DNA of 64,000 nt from the NCBI GenBank assembly GCA_025355465.1, contig JANXZO010000026.1, forward strand, positions 1 through 64,000, in the 5' to 3' direction. Below the pieces are notes generated by a model. It did not search any database, was not told the DNA's origin, and worked only from the letters and a program-made list of their open reading frames with translations. Origin of the DNA: Bacteroidales bacterium. Lineage in GTDB: Bacteria; Bacteroidota; Bacteroidia; Bacteroidales; FEN-979. Below are positions 17,539 to 26,771 of this stretch, piece by piece (within the stretch, counting starts at the first letter, position 1; every line of letters begins with the position of its first letter). A program made the position numbers and the translations under genes.

Positions 17539-18360
17539 TTAGGAAAGGGTGTTTTGCAGGGCGAGACGGAAATCGGTGGGTGTCAGCCCTGTCTTTTTAC
17601 TGAAAACCCTGGTGAAATAGGATTTTTCATTATATCCCAGTGCATACCCGATCTCCGAAATGTTCATGGATGAACCGAGCAGCAGGCGGCGTGCCTCAAC
17701 CAGTTTCCGGGTTTCAATGATCTCCGACACGCTTTTACCAAATACCTTGTGGGTGACCAGGTTCAGGTTGCGTACCGAGGTGTTGAGTTTGTCTGCATAA
17801 AATCCGACGCCCACGGCACGGGTGTAGTTGTCTTCAAGGATCCGGAGAAAGTTACGGGCTGCGATCTGCTGCGGTATTCGCGACTCCCGGTCGGAAGGCA
17901 GCCGGTGGGTTCCCTCGGCTTCGAGCTTTGCCAGCAGGGCGGAAAGCAGGTGCCGGTATATTCCCGGGACTCCCGGATTGTGTTCATATTCATGCTGCAT
18001 CAGCTCACAAAGGATCCCGATTTGTTGTCTGCAACTGCCGGGATCAAAGGAAAAGTTGATCTGGTCGAGGTAGTTAGAGAAAAAGTGGAAGTTGCTTTCG
18101 CTGATGAAATCGTTCCTGTAGCGGATGCACCAGCCGCGGGTTTCGCGATCGGGCCTGAATTCATGAACCTGCCCCTGGGCAACATAAACCACTACCGGGG
18201 CTTGTATGGTCTCTTCGTAAAAGTCGATGTAGTGGGCAGGAGTACCACGGACGATGATGAGCAACTCCTCGTATTCATGCCGGTGCGGTCGCGTGGTTTC
18301 GCTAAGGATATCTTCCACCACCTTCCCGGTAATCTCAAACATGTGGAACGGCTTCTCCAT
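17539..18360 (-). CDS. AraC-family transcriptional regulator
   Basis: This 273-residue protein has an N-terminal cupin-like sensing domain (HRHEYEELLIIVRG, then YVAQGQVHEFRPD) and a C-terminal AraC double helix-turn-helix (about residues 170-270: TSVRNLNLVTHKVFGKSV, then LGYNEKSYFTRVFSKKTG). It starts 2 bases after the GH29 fucosidase stop codon and is the last gene of the run GH38-flavodoxin-GH29-AraC. This suggests that it regulates that glycan-degradation operon, perhaps in response to a released sugar. No operator could be identified. Confidence 0.9.
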   Translation of the reverse strand: MEKPFHMFEITGKVVEDILSETTRPHRHEYEELLIIVRGTPAHYIDFYEETIQAPVVVYVAQGQVHEFRPDRETRGWCIRYRNDFISESNFHFFSNYLDQINFSFDPGSCRQQIGILCELMQHEYEHNPGVPGIYRHLLSALLAKLEAEGTHRLPSDRESRIPQQIAARNFLRILEDNYTRAVGVGFYADKLNTSVRNLNLVTHKVFGKSVSEIIETRKLVEARRLLLGSSMNISEIGYALGYNEKSYFTRVFSKKTGLTPTDFRLALQNTLS

Positions 18361-18362
18361 GG

Positions 18363-19841
18363 TTATCTGACGGTTAATTCAAATACAACGGCAGGTTCTT
18401 TGGCAAAGTCATGCTGCTGTTTGCCGGTCAGGGTGATGGCAAGTCCTCCGGGCGCCGGGCTGCATCTGATCTTCTTCTTCGTGGCCAGCAGGGAACAGGT
18501 AACCGACCCCTGTAATTCAGTTTTTACATTAATTTTTTCCGGAAGCGCTGTTTTATCTTTCCCGGGAAGGTAAATTGCGTAGATGGTATTTGATCCTTTG
18601 GCAGTGTAGGCCAGGTTTCCCTCCCGGAACGGCGCCACGGGTCGGGTGCCGTAGATGGCTTCGCTGTTTGATTTCAGCCAGGCTCCCATCTCCTCCAGCC
18701 GCTGATAAACCTGCGGGTCGAATTCTCCGGATCCATCCGGACCAAATCCAAGCAGCAGGTTGCCCCCTTTGGCAACAATATTTACCAGAAGCTGAATCAG
18801 TTCCCGGGAAGGTTTATAGCTGTCGTTGGGTACCCAGCCCCAGGCATTGCCCATGGTGATGCAACTCTCCCAGGGGACAGTAAGCGCCTTTTCGGGAGTT
18901 TTCTGTTCGGGGGTGAGATAATCTTCATAAGGCCCCTGCACCCAGCGGTCCACGATGAGCATACCGGGCTGGCTGTGTCTGGCACGGGCAGCGATTTTCG
19001 GCATGTCGATACTCAGGTCGTATGGATATTTGCAGAACTCCTCCACATGTTTGTTGATGCTTGATTTGGGCATAACCCAGCAGCCATCAAGCCACAGGAT
19101 ATCAAGTTTACCATAATCAGTGGTGATCTCGTTCAGCTGGTTCCGGGTATAGTCGATAAAATTTTGCCACCGGTCGGGATGTTTTGAGATGTCGTAGTTG
19201 GGGTTGCGGTCTTTGGGCGGATAGTAGGGCCACCAGAAATAGGGCGAACTCCAGTCGGGCTTCGAGAAATAGGCGCCGACTGCCAGCCCTTCCCTGCGGC
19301 AGGCATTGAACACTTCCAGGGCAACATTGGCTTTCGGGTCCGATGAAAACGGGCAGCTTGTTCCGGTGATCTTAAAATCCGTGAATTTACTGTCGTACAT
19401 GCAAAAACCGTCGTGGTGTTTCATGGTGTAGATCACATACTTTGCCCCCGACCCTTTAATTGCCTTCGCCCATTTCAGGGGTTCAAAGTTCACCGGATTG
19501 AGATGGGTTATGGTGTTTCTGTATCGCGAAGCAAATGCGAAGTAATCGTCGTCAGGGCGGGTGCACCAATCTTCCGGGCAAAGTGCCCATGACTCCACAA
19601 TACCCAACTGGCTGTAGAGTCCCATGTGAATGATTACGCCGAATTTGTAACCCTGCCACCGCTTCAGGTTCTGCAAAACACTGGTATCCGTTGGCCAGAT
19701 GTAGGTGTCGGCCTGAGATTGACTGCGGGTCGGGGTTGTCCATAAGAATGTCGATGAAATGACCCACAGGGTGATGATCAGGGTCATCATGTTTCTGTGG
19801 ATCCTGAGATTTCTGTTGATCATTGAAGTCTTTGGTATCAT
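18363..19841 (-). CDS. Alpha-L-fucosidase, GH29 family
   Basis: This 492-residue secreted enzyme has an N-terminal basic and hydrophobic segment (about 13-40) as signal peptide. The GH29 catalytic barrel shows WQGYKFGVIIHMGLYS, YTMKHHDGFCMYDSKFTDF (the active-site His pair) and KLDILWLDGCW, where D252 matches the GH29 nucleophile. A small beta domain closes the protein. It releases terminal alpha-L-fucose from glycans, probably in the periplasm. Its ATG overlaps the flavodoxin stop codon by 4 bases (ATGA), showing translational coupling. The gene order suggests that it works on the same substrates as the GH38 enzyme. Confidence 0.93.
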   Translation of the reverse strand: MIPKTSMINRNLRIHRNMMTLIITLWVISSTFLWTTPTRSQSQADTYIWPTDTSVLQNLKRWQGYKFGVIIHMGLYSQLGIVESWALCPEDWCTRPDDDYFAFASRYRNTITHLNPVNFEPLKWAKAIKGSGAKYVIYTMKHHDGFCMYDSKFTDFKITGTSCPFSSDPKANVALEVFNACRREGLAVGAYFSKPDWSSPYFWWPYYPPKDRNPNYDISKHPDRWQNFIDYTRNQLNEITTDYGKLDILWLDGCWVMPKSSINKHVEEFCKYPYDLSIDMPKIAARARHSQPGMLIVDRWVQGPYEDYLTPEQKTPEKALTVPWESCITMGNAWGWVPNDSYKPSRELIQLLVNIVAKGGNLLLGFGPDGSGEFDPQVYQRLEEMGAWLKSNSEAIYGTRPVAPFREGNLAYTAKGSNTIYAIYLPGKDKTALPEKINVKTELQGSVTCSLLATKKKIRCSPAPGGLAITLTGKQQHDFAKEPAVVFELTVR

Positions 19842-20332
19842 TGCATCCTCCTTGCAAATTCCCGTGCTGTTTCAAGTTCCTCCTCCGAAGGATGTCCGAC
19901 AGTGGCCGGCTGCATGCCACCAAATTGGCGAACCTCTTCGAATTCCGAAGCAAGAAAACGTTCGGCGGCATCGGCGGAGAGTTCACCCCGGCAGTGAAAG
20001 AAACCCACCAGGTTAGCTTCCGCGGCCGCCGCCTTGCACTTCCCGAGCCAACCGGCGAGAAAGTCTTCCTGGCCTGGCTCTTCCCATGAGGCATGGGTGA
20101 CAAACAGGGCCATGTTCTTACCGGCAGCGTGCGCTTTGAGGAACATCCTTACTTTTCTCGGGGCGCCGAATTGCATGATCGGGAAGCCAAAGAAGATCAG
20201 GTCATACCCGTCGAGCGTGGACAATTCACCAAAAGGCAGGATCACCTTCTCTCCGGTAATTTCACCATGGATTGCTTCAGCGATCTTGCGCGTGTTGCCG
20301 GTTTCCGAATAATAGGTTACCAGGGTTCTCAT
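19838..20332 (-). CDS. Flavodoxin-family protein
   Basis: This 164-residue protein begins with a flavodoxin phosphate-binding loop, TYYSETGNTRKIAEAI, followed by DGYDLIFFGFPIMQFG and ALFVTHAS, the order expected for FMN binding in a flavodoxin-like fold. No signal peptide, so it is cytosolic. It sits between GH38 and GH29: its start is 3 bases after the GH38 stop codon and its end overlaps the GH29 start. A redox protein inside a glycoside hydrolase operon is unusual. Its partner is unknown. Confidence 0.85.
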   Translation of the reverse strand: MRTLVTYYSETGNTRKIAEAIHGEITGEKVILPFGELSTLDGYDLIFFGFPIMQFGAPRKVRMFLKAHAAGKNMALFVTHASWEEPGQEDFLAGWLGKCKAAAAEANLVGFFHCRGELSADAAERFLASEFEEVRQFGGMQPATVGHPSEEELETAREFARRMQ

Positions 20333-20335
20333 GCA

Positions 20336-23300
20336 TCATTTTTGTTTTTCAAACACATCCACTTCACGGAAATAGTAGGGTCCGTGCGGGGAATCTTCGC
20401 TAACCCATAAGAGGTAACGATACTGTTTTGATTTGTCCTTCATGGGTTTGATGGTGAAAAGGATCTTGCTGTTTCCCCAGGTATCCTGTGGTGGCGCTGT
20501 AAGCAGGTATGACCATCCCGATGCCCTGGGATCTCCTTTCACATTGGGAGCCGATTCGCCGGCAGCGCCCCAGAGGGAGAAAGATTGAATGCCGCGCCGT
20601 GTATCCTGAACTGAGAAGATATGGATACTGTCAAGTTCTATCTCATTCTGAAGATCCATCAGGATTCGTCCTTCGCCGGCTTCCGACCAGAAATCGGCAG
20701 CGGAGTCGCCGGGAAGAAGGTCGAACATGCCATCGTTCAGGGCCGATATGTTCATGCCGTCTGAAATACCCCGGAGGTTTGTGTCGGCATTGGAATAAAA
20801 GTACCTGGCGGTGACTCCATTGGGCATGTGCAGATCGGCATAGTCTTTCATGGTGAGCCGGGCAGGGAGGTCGGTGAGCTTTCCTTTCCTGGTCACGGTA
20901 AGCAATGCAGCGGGCGCCATGGACTCGTCAACATAGCTTTTAGGAAGGTTCAGACTCATGGCTGGCCGCGAATTAAAGTCATCGTAGAGCGGCTGGACCG
21001 GCCTCGACGGATCAAAATACTGGTTCGCCGCAGTGATGGCAAAAATCTTTATCGCTTCATTGTCGGGAAGCTGAAGTGTGCCCGAGGCCTGGTTTGCATC
21101 CAGGGCATATTTGAATACATAGGCATACTGGTAAGGAATATTCACGGTATCGTGGTGAAGGTGGGTGGTATAAAACGCCACCTCATTGCGTTTGATGAAT
21201 CCTTTTCGCAACCCTTTTATGCGTCCGAGTTTATCCCAGCTACGGTTGTCAAACTGTCCGATATTTCCCTGGTAACCCTGGATCCTGAGCGTTGTTTTCT
21301 GGCTGCCGGCCTTGAATATACCCGATGTGTCGGTAAGAGCTGCGGCAAGAATATATAGGTGGTTGTAATTGCCGGTTTTAGGCAGCATAATCTTCTGCCC
21401 TTTGCAGGTCAGTACATTATTTTGTCCGTCGGCAGTGGGCCCGAATTTGAAGTCAACACCGTCAACGGTAAGTCGAACCGGTAACTGTTCGGCCGGAATA
21501 CTCAGTCCGTGGCCATCAAACCCGCCGTTTTTCTTTAGCTTTTCGGTGCTCACCACATCCTGATCGAAAACCAACGGAAGTTCCATGCTTGACGGAGGTT
21601 CGAGCTTGTCGGCCGGGGCTTCCAGCTGAAGTGCAAAGGAGCGTATGGCATATTTAGCGAAATCCACCACCAGTTTTCCGTTCTTTACCAATGCATCACC
21701 CGTTCTCCGCTCCTGTCCGTCAACTTCGAAGGCGCTGGTGATTTTTGCGGCCAGACCCACTTCCACGTTGGAGATATCTTTCCCGAAAAGTTCCTGAAGA
21801 CGAACGATTACCATGGTGTTGTTCTCCGACTTTTTGATGGCGCGGATATCGACCTGAGGAGAGGATACCTGCGCAAAGGAGAAGGTTTTCCCGAGGAACC
21901 CCGGATGCTGGTTCACCTGAAAGGCACGCAGGGGCTGATTCAGGCTCCGGGCTTGCCATTCGGTGAGTGCGGCACGCCAGTCGCCCTTGTGTGGGAAAAT
22001 ACCATAGGTAGCTTCATGAATTCCCCAATCCTGCGTTGCCTGGTCGTGGTAGAAGTTGGTGATGGGCGTGAAAAGGAGAGTCAGGCGCAGGGTTTTGTCG
22101 TTTGGTTTATCGGATCCAAATTTGCAATCTTCAAGAATGCTGACCCCGAAGTTCCCCGATTTATCGGTCAGGTCGAACCATTCACGGGAGGGGACCTCAA
22201 ACTTTTTCTCGGTATTATTTTCTCTGGTTGCCGTTCCCAGGCCGAGATTATAGGTTGCAACGGGGTTGGAGGCCGTGAGCGGAAATGAGGCTTTAAGGCT
22301 TACTCCGCGACTTTGCCAGTTGATCTTGTGGCTGACCCGCACACCTTCCTTTCCCGCATAAAGCTGAATATACTGAACAAAGGTTGAATTCCTGGCGGTG
22401 CGTTCGATTTTGAAGGTGGCACGGAGTGGACCATTCTCAACAAGGGTGATCAGGGCAGGTCCGTCAACATACCCTGCCGGAGGATTCTTCCGGTCTTTCC
22501 AGTCCATGTTCCAGGCTGGCCAGTAAGTTGGATGCTCTTTCTGGAACTCGAGGCGGGCGGGTCCGGATAGTAATTCCTTTCCGAGTTTTTTATCGAGGAT
22601 ACTGGAAATGTCGCCTCCGGAGTTGATGGTCAGTTTCAGAAATTCGTTGTCGAGTATATTTTTCCCGGCCGAGAGACTCGTTTTATAGATTCCGGGTTGT
22701 TTGGAAGACTGAACATCGTAAATGGCAACGCCAAGCGACGGAAGGATAGCCATGAAGAGGATATGTGCCGATGTTTTGGTTGTGGAGAGCAGCTGAACGG
22801 GGACCTCTTTGCCGGAAGCATCGAAAATTTTCAGGTATTCGGGAGTCCCGTCGGGAAATAATACCTCTGCCTCCACAGGGTCAGTCCTCGGGATAGACAG
22901 CGGATTGTAAACCGCCACCGCCACTCCGGTAACACGGGTATCCATAGCCCTGATAACGGCACCTGCCGAGCTCTCCAGGATGGCTGCGAATTGGTTCAGG
23001 CCGAGCACTTCGTCGTTCCAGGCATATTCGTAAGCTTTGGGAATACAGGTGCCGGGAAGGATGTCGTGCATCTGACTTCCAAGCACCAGCCACCATGCGT
23101 TGTTGATGCGCTGGGATGGATATTTGATACCGCCAAGCCAGTCTGCCATTACCGCAACCGGTTCGGCTGCCAGGGCCAGTTGTTCGTTCTTCCGGTTCCA
23201 CCGTTTCATGTAGGCCTGCGAGGTGAGCGAACCGGCAGAGTGCTGGGTGAGGAGAAGATCTCCGCTGTAGCTTGGCAGCTTCGATCTCTGTTCGTCGGTC

Positions 23301-24175
23301 AGGTCGCGGAAGAGTTGATCGGAGGAGGAGAGGTAAACATTGAAACGGCTGTCGGGATGTCCAAGGCTGCCCACGGCATTCTTTATATCCTCCTCACGCG
23401 GAGCGCCGCCAACGTCGCCAACGCCATAATACCGGTAGTCGGCCAAAACACCGTGATTTTCTCCGATCCGCTTTGCCCAGTAAGCAGAGGTGTCGAGTCT
23501 GGGCTGAACACGGCCGTTGTAATCTGTGGCATTGAGGGCAGCTACCAGCCCTTTCCCATCCGGGCCGATCCAGTTTCCGATGTTAAATGGAATCCCGTTG
23601 GCCGAGCCCCATTCCAGCTTCTGGGTTGAGAAGCCTTTCACTCCGGCATGTGCCAGAGCCGAGGGCAGGTTGGCCTGAAACCCGAAGCAGTCGGGGAGCA
23701 GGAAGTCGACGCTCTCTTTGCTGAATTCACTACGGAAATAGGCGTTACCATAGAGAACCTGGCGGATCACCGATTCGGGAGAAGGGATATTGGCATCACA
23801 CTCATCTACTGAGGAACCACCTACAAACCAGCGACCCTGGGTTATATATTTCTTTAACTTTTCGTACCTGTCAGGATAATATTCCTTCATCATTTTGTAC
23901 CGGCGGGCTCCGGAAAAGGTAAAAGTATAGGGTTTATATTTTTCGAAGAGCCTGAAATTCTCATCCAGGGTGTTCTTAAGGAAATCGTTGATGGTCTCTT
24001 CGTAATCCCAGCGCCACTCCGTGTCGAGATGCGCATAACCGACGGTATATAGCACAGGTTCGCGGGAAAGGTCGTAGCGGGGTGTACCGGGTTTGGCCGT
24101 TTCGGTTTGTGCGGAGGCAATGCAGGCGAGGAACAGGAGAAGGGAGGTCCCTGTCAGAAATTTGGCAAACTTCAT
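20336..24175 (-). CDS. GH38-family alpha-mannosidase-like enzyme with C-terminal discoidin-like domain
   Basis: This 1279-residue secreted protein has a signal peptide (1-22, ending CIASAQ). The GH38 catalytic domain starts at YTVGYAHLDTEWRW, where H49 and D51 fit the zinc site. D162 in LLPDCFGFQANLP matches the position of the GH38 nucleophile. Middle and C-terminal beta-sandwich domains follow. The last 190 or so residues (IELDSIHIFSVQDTRRGIQS and after) resemble a discoidin/CBM32 sugar-binding domain. The family removes alpha-linked mannose; linkage cannot be told. It is the first gene of the four-gene run and divergent from the TlpA-like gene at 24267. No strong TAnnTTTG box was seen upstream. 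Confidence 0.9.
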   Translation of the reverse strand: MKFAKFLTGTSLLLFLACIASAQTETAKPGTPRYDLSREPVLYTVGYAHLDTEWRWDYEETINDFLKNTLDENFRLFEKYKPYTFTFSGARRYKMMKEYYPDRYEKLKKYITQGRWFVGGSSVDECDANIPSPESVIRQVLYGNAYFRSEFSKESVDFLLPDCFGFQANLPSALAHAGVKGFSTQKLEWGSANGIPFNIGNWIGPDGKGLVAALNATDYNGRVQPRLDTSAYWAKRIGENHGVLADYRYYGVGDVGGAPREEDIKNAVGSLGHPDSRFNVYLSSSDQLFRDLTDEQRSKLPSYSGDLLLTQHSAGSLTSQAYMKRWNRKNEQLALAAEPVAVMADWLGGIKYPSQRINNAWWLVLGSQMHDILPGTCIPKAYEYAWNDEVLGLNQFAAILESSAGAVIRAMDTRVTGVAVAVYNPLSIPRTDPVEAEVLFPDGTPEYLKIFDASGKEVPVQLLSTTKTSAHILFMAILPSLGVAIYDVQSSKQPGIYKTSLSAGKNILDNEFLKLTINSGGDISSILDKKLGKELLSGPARLEFQKEHPTYWPAWNMDWKDRKNPPAGYVDGPALITLVENGPLRATFKIERTARNSTFVQYIQLYAGKEGVRVSHKINWQSRGVSLKASFPLTASNPVATYNLGLGTATRENNTEKKFEVPSREWFDLTDKSGNFGVSILEDCKFGSDKPNDKTLRLTLLFTPITNFYHDQATQDWGIHEATYGIFPHKGDWRAALTEWQARSLNQPLRAFQVNQHPGFLGKTFSFAQVSSPQVDIRAIKKSENNTMVIVRLQELFGKDISNVEVGLAAKITSAFEVDGQERRTGDALVKNGKLVVDFAKYAIRSFALQLEAPADKLEPPSSMELPLVFDQDVVSTEKLKKNGGFDGHGLSIPAEQLPVRLTVDGVDFKFGPTADGQNNVLTCKGQKIMLPKTGNYNHLYILAAALTDTSGIFKAGSQKTTLRIQGYQGNIGQFDNRSWDKLGRIKGLRKGFIKRNEVAFYTTHLHHDTVNIPYQYAYVFKYALDANQASGTLQLPDNEAIKIFAITAANQYFDPSRPVQPLYDDFNSRPAMSLNLPKSYVDESMAPAALLTVTRKGKLTDLPARLTMKDYADLHMPNGVTARYFYSNADTNLRGISDGMNISALNDGMFDLLPGDSAADFWSEAGEGRILMDLQNEIELDSIHIFSVQDTRRGIQSFSLWGAAGESAPNVKGDPRASGWSYLLTAPPQDTWGNSKILFTIKPMKDKSKQYRYLLWVSEDSPHGPYYFREVDVFEKQK

Positions 24176-24231
24176 GGGTTATGGAATTTAACCCGTAAAA
24201 ATAGATATTTATTTAATTCCGCAAAAACCTG

Positions 24232-24239
24232 TACTTTTG
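24232..24239 (+). promoter_or_regulatory. -7 promoter box before the first TlpA-like gene
   Basis: TACTTTTG matches TAnnTTTG and lies 27 bases before the ATG at 24267. Confidence 0.45.
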
Positions 24240-24266
24240 TAGTTCAACCAACAGAGATACGATATC

Positions 24267-25397
24267 ATGAAAAAATTTGCATTTATCCTGCTCGTGGGCA
24301 CCATCCTTGCCTCGTGTACCGGAAATAAGGATGAATATACCATAAAAGGTACCGTGAAAGGCGCCGATAGCGGCATGATCTACCTGCAGAAATTTGATGC
24401 TGACCAGTGGCTCAAGATCGACAGCAGCAAACTCGACAAGGGGACGTTTTCCTTCAAGGGAACAATAAAGCAGCCCGAGATGTGGTACCTGAGCATGCAG
24501 GCAAAGCAGATTTTTGTTCCGGTGTTTGTGGAAAAGGCAAAAATTGACATCATGATCTACGCCGACAGCAGTGATAAATCAGTGGTTACAGGATCGCCAA
24601 CCCACGATATTTTCAAGCAGTATCTCGCTTCCAACGATGAGATCAACAGAAAAATGGACGGCATAAACAAGGCGTGGAAAACAGCCCGGGAGTCGAACGA
24701 TACCGTTGCCATGAAACTGAACGATTCGCTCTCCACCGTGTTGGAAAAATCGATGAAAACCCTGCTCGTCGATTTCGTAAAGGCCAACCCCAAAACGGTG
24801 GTTTCCCCCTACCTCATCATGCGCAACAGCTGGCAATTCGAACTTCCCGAGCTGACGGAGATTTATGCCACTTTTGATACCAGCCTGGATGCTTCTTCCT
24901 ATGCCGTGGCACTGAAGAAACGTATCGATATTCTTAAAAGTGTTGACATCGGCCAGATTGCGCCTGATTTCACCATGAACGACAGTCTTGGGAAGCCGGT
25001 ATCACTCTCCTCCCTGAAGGGCAAGGTGTTGCTGGTTGATTTCTGGGCATCCTGGTGCGGCCCGTGCCGTGCTGAAAATCCCAATGTGGTAAAAGCTTAC
25101 CAGGCCTATAACAAAAAAGGGTTCGACATTCTAGGGGTTTCGTTCGACAAAGACCGCACAAAATGGGTCAAGGCGACCAAAGACGATAAACTTACCTGGA
25201 ACCACGTGTCCGATCTCGCCGGCTGGGGTAATACGGCTGGCAAGCTGTATGGAGTTAACTCCATACCCGCCAATGTACTGCTCGACAAAGATCAGAAGAT
25301 CATTGGCAGGAATCTTCGCGGCGAGGCGCTGATGCTCAAACTTGCAGAAGTTCTCGGTCCGGCGGAGACACCCAAAAAGAAAACGGCTAAAAAATAA
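24267..25397 (+). CDS. TlpA-like thioredoxin lipoprotein with DUF4369-type N-terminus
   Basis: This 376-residue protein has a lipoprotein signal (hydrophobic segment ending LASC, Cys17 as lipid site). A DUF4369-like beta domain follows (YTIKGTVKGADSGMIYLQ), then a helical linker. The C-terminal thioredoxin/TlpA domain has the active site WCGPC (Cys264 and Cys267). Such proteins act as envelope disulfide reductases. A second, related gene follows after 6 bases, so they form an operon. A lysine-rich tail (PKKKTAKK) closes the protein. Confidence 0.9.
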   Translation: MKKFAFILLVGTILASCTGNKDEYTIKGTVKGADSGMIYLQKFDADQWLKIDSSKLDKGTFSFKGTIKQPEMWYLSMQAKQIFVPVFVEKAKIDIMIYADSSDKSVVTGSPTHDIFKQYLASNDEINRKMDGINKAWKTARESNDTVAMKLNDSLSTVLEKSMKTLLVDFVKANPKTVVSPYLIMRNSWQFELPELTEIYATFDTSLDASSYAVALKKRIDILKSVDIGQIAPDFTMNDSLGKPVSLSSLKGKVLLVDFWASWCGPCRAENPNVVKAYQAYNKKGFDILGVSFDKDRTKWVKATKDDKLTWNHVSDLAGWGNTAGKLYGVNSIPANVLLDKDQKIIGRNLRGEALMLKLAEVLGPAETPKKKTAKK

Positions 25398-25403
25398 TCC
25401 GGG

Positions 25404-26771
25404 ATGAGAAGATCCCTTGTTGTCATCCTGTTTTTTCTGACAGGGTTCACCCAGGCACAGCATACCCTTGAGGGCAGTGTGAAGGGACTGGGCGTGAAAC
25501 GGGTCTACCTCATGAGCCTTTACGGCGAAAAGGCGCCCGTGATAGATTCCGCCTTCAGCGATTCAACCGGACATTTCCGCTTTGCCCTTGCCGCTTCCAG
25601 GTTACCCGGAGTTTATCGTTTTCAGTGGAGCAAAGAGGGACTGATCGATGTGATCTGGAACCGCGAAAACGTAGCCTTTACAACCACGAATGCAAACCCT
25701 GAAGACAGCCTGGTATTTTTGTCATCCCCGGAGAACAGGATCAACCTGGAGTATGCCCGCCTCGACCGGACCAACCAGTCGAAGCTGGAACTGCTGATGC
25801 CGGTTGTTGACTACTACCCTGTGAGGGACCGGTTTTACCTGACAGCCGTTCAGGAGATGGAGAAGATTCAGAACAACCAGACGCATTACCTGGATTCACT
25901 GATAAAGCAATATCCCGACTATTACGCCGTGCGGATGGCCGGGGTTTACCGCACCCCTTTCCTGCCTGCCACCCTGAGCAAAGAGGAGCGGGTAAAATAC
26001 CTCAAACAGCATTACTTCGACAAGGTTGATTTTTCCGATACCGCACTGCTTCACAGTCTGGTCTTTGCCAACAAAGCCATCTCCTACCTGGCGCTCTACA
26101 GCAATAACCGGCTTCCGCAGAAGCAGCTGCAAACGGAGTTCATCAAAGCTGTAACCATCATGCTCAGTGCCGCTTCGGTAAATCCTGAGGTTTATAAATA
26201 TCTGCTCGATTACCTCGTCGGAGGATTCGATAAATACCATTTCGACGATGTCATTGAATACATCGCAGAGAATTTTCAGGATCCCTTCTCCTGCGAAGAC
26301 CAGCAACGTAAAACAGCCTTACAGAAAAAACTAGAGACCTTCAAGAAGATCGCCGTGGGGAAAACGGCGCCGGAGATTGAAGCCACCGACAGCAAGGCAA
26401 AACCGTTCAGGTTGTCGGCGGTCAAGTCGGAATACACCCTGCTGGTATTCTGGTCAACCGCCTGTCAGCATTGTACCGATATGATGCCAAAGCTGAAAGC
26501 TGTTTATGAGCAGCAGAAACCAAAAAAATACGAGGTTGTGGCAGTTTCCGTTGATACCAGCAGGAGCAGCTGGACAGGCTATCTCGGCACGGAAAAGCTG
26601 AACTGGATCAATGTTTCTGATCTCAAAGGGTTTGCCGGTAAGGTTGCGGATGATTATAACATCTACGCCACGCCCACCATATTTCTCCTCGACCGGGAAA
26701 AAAAGATCCTTGCAAAACCCATCTCCATGCGTGAACTGGAGCAGGTGCTCCGCGATCAGAAATTACTGTGA
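25404..26771 (+). CDS. Second TlpA-like thioredoxin-domain protein
   Basis: This 455-residue exported protein has a signal peptide of about 18 residues (ending TQAQ). Its N-terminal beta domain resembles that of the preceding gene, the middle is helical (about 140-310), and the C-terminal TlpA domain carries the active site CQHC (354-357). The CQHC dipeptide differs from the CGPC of its neighbour, which usually changes redox potential, so the two may act in series. It has no lipid Cys. Its 3' end overlaps the sir2-type gene on the opposite strand by 16 bases. Confidence 0.88.
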   Translation: MRRSLVVILFFLTGFTQAQHTLEGSVKGLGVKRVYLMSLYGEKAPVIDSAFSDSTGHFRFALAASRLPGVYRFQWSKEGLIDVIWNRENVAFTTTNANPEDSLVFLSSPENRINLEYARLDRTNQSKLELLMPVVDYYPVRDRFYLTAVQEMEKIQNNQTHYLDSLIKQYPDYYAVRMAGVYRTPFLPATLSKEERVKYLKQHYFDKVDFSDTALLHSLVFANKAISYLALYSNNRLPQKQLQTEFIKAVTIMLSAASVNPEVYKYLLDYLVGGFDKYHFDDVIEYIAENFQDPFSCEDQQRKTALQKKLETFKKIAVGKTAPEIEATDSKAKPFRLSAVKSEYTLLVFWSTACQHCTDMMPKLKAVYEQQKPKKYEVVAVSVDTSRSSWTGYLGTEKLNWINVSDLKGFAGKVADDYNIYATPTIFLLDREKKILAKPISMRELEQVLRDQKLL

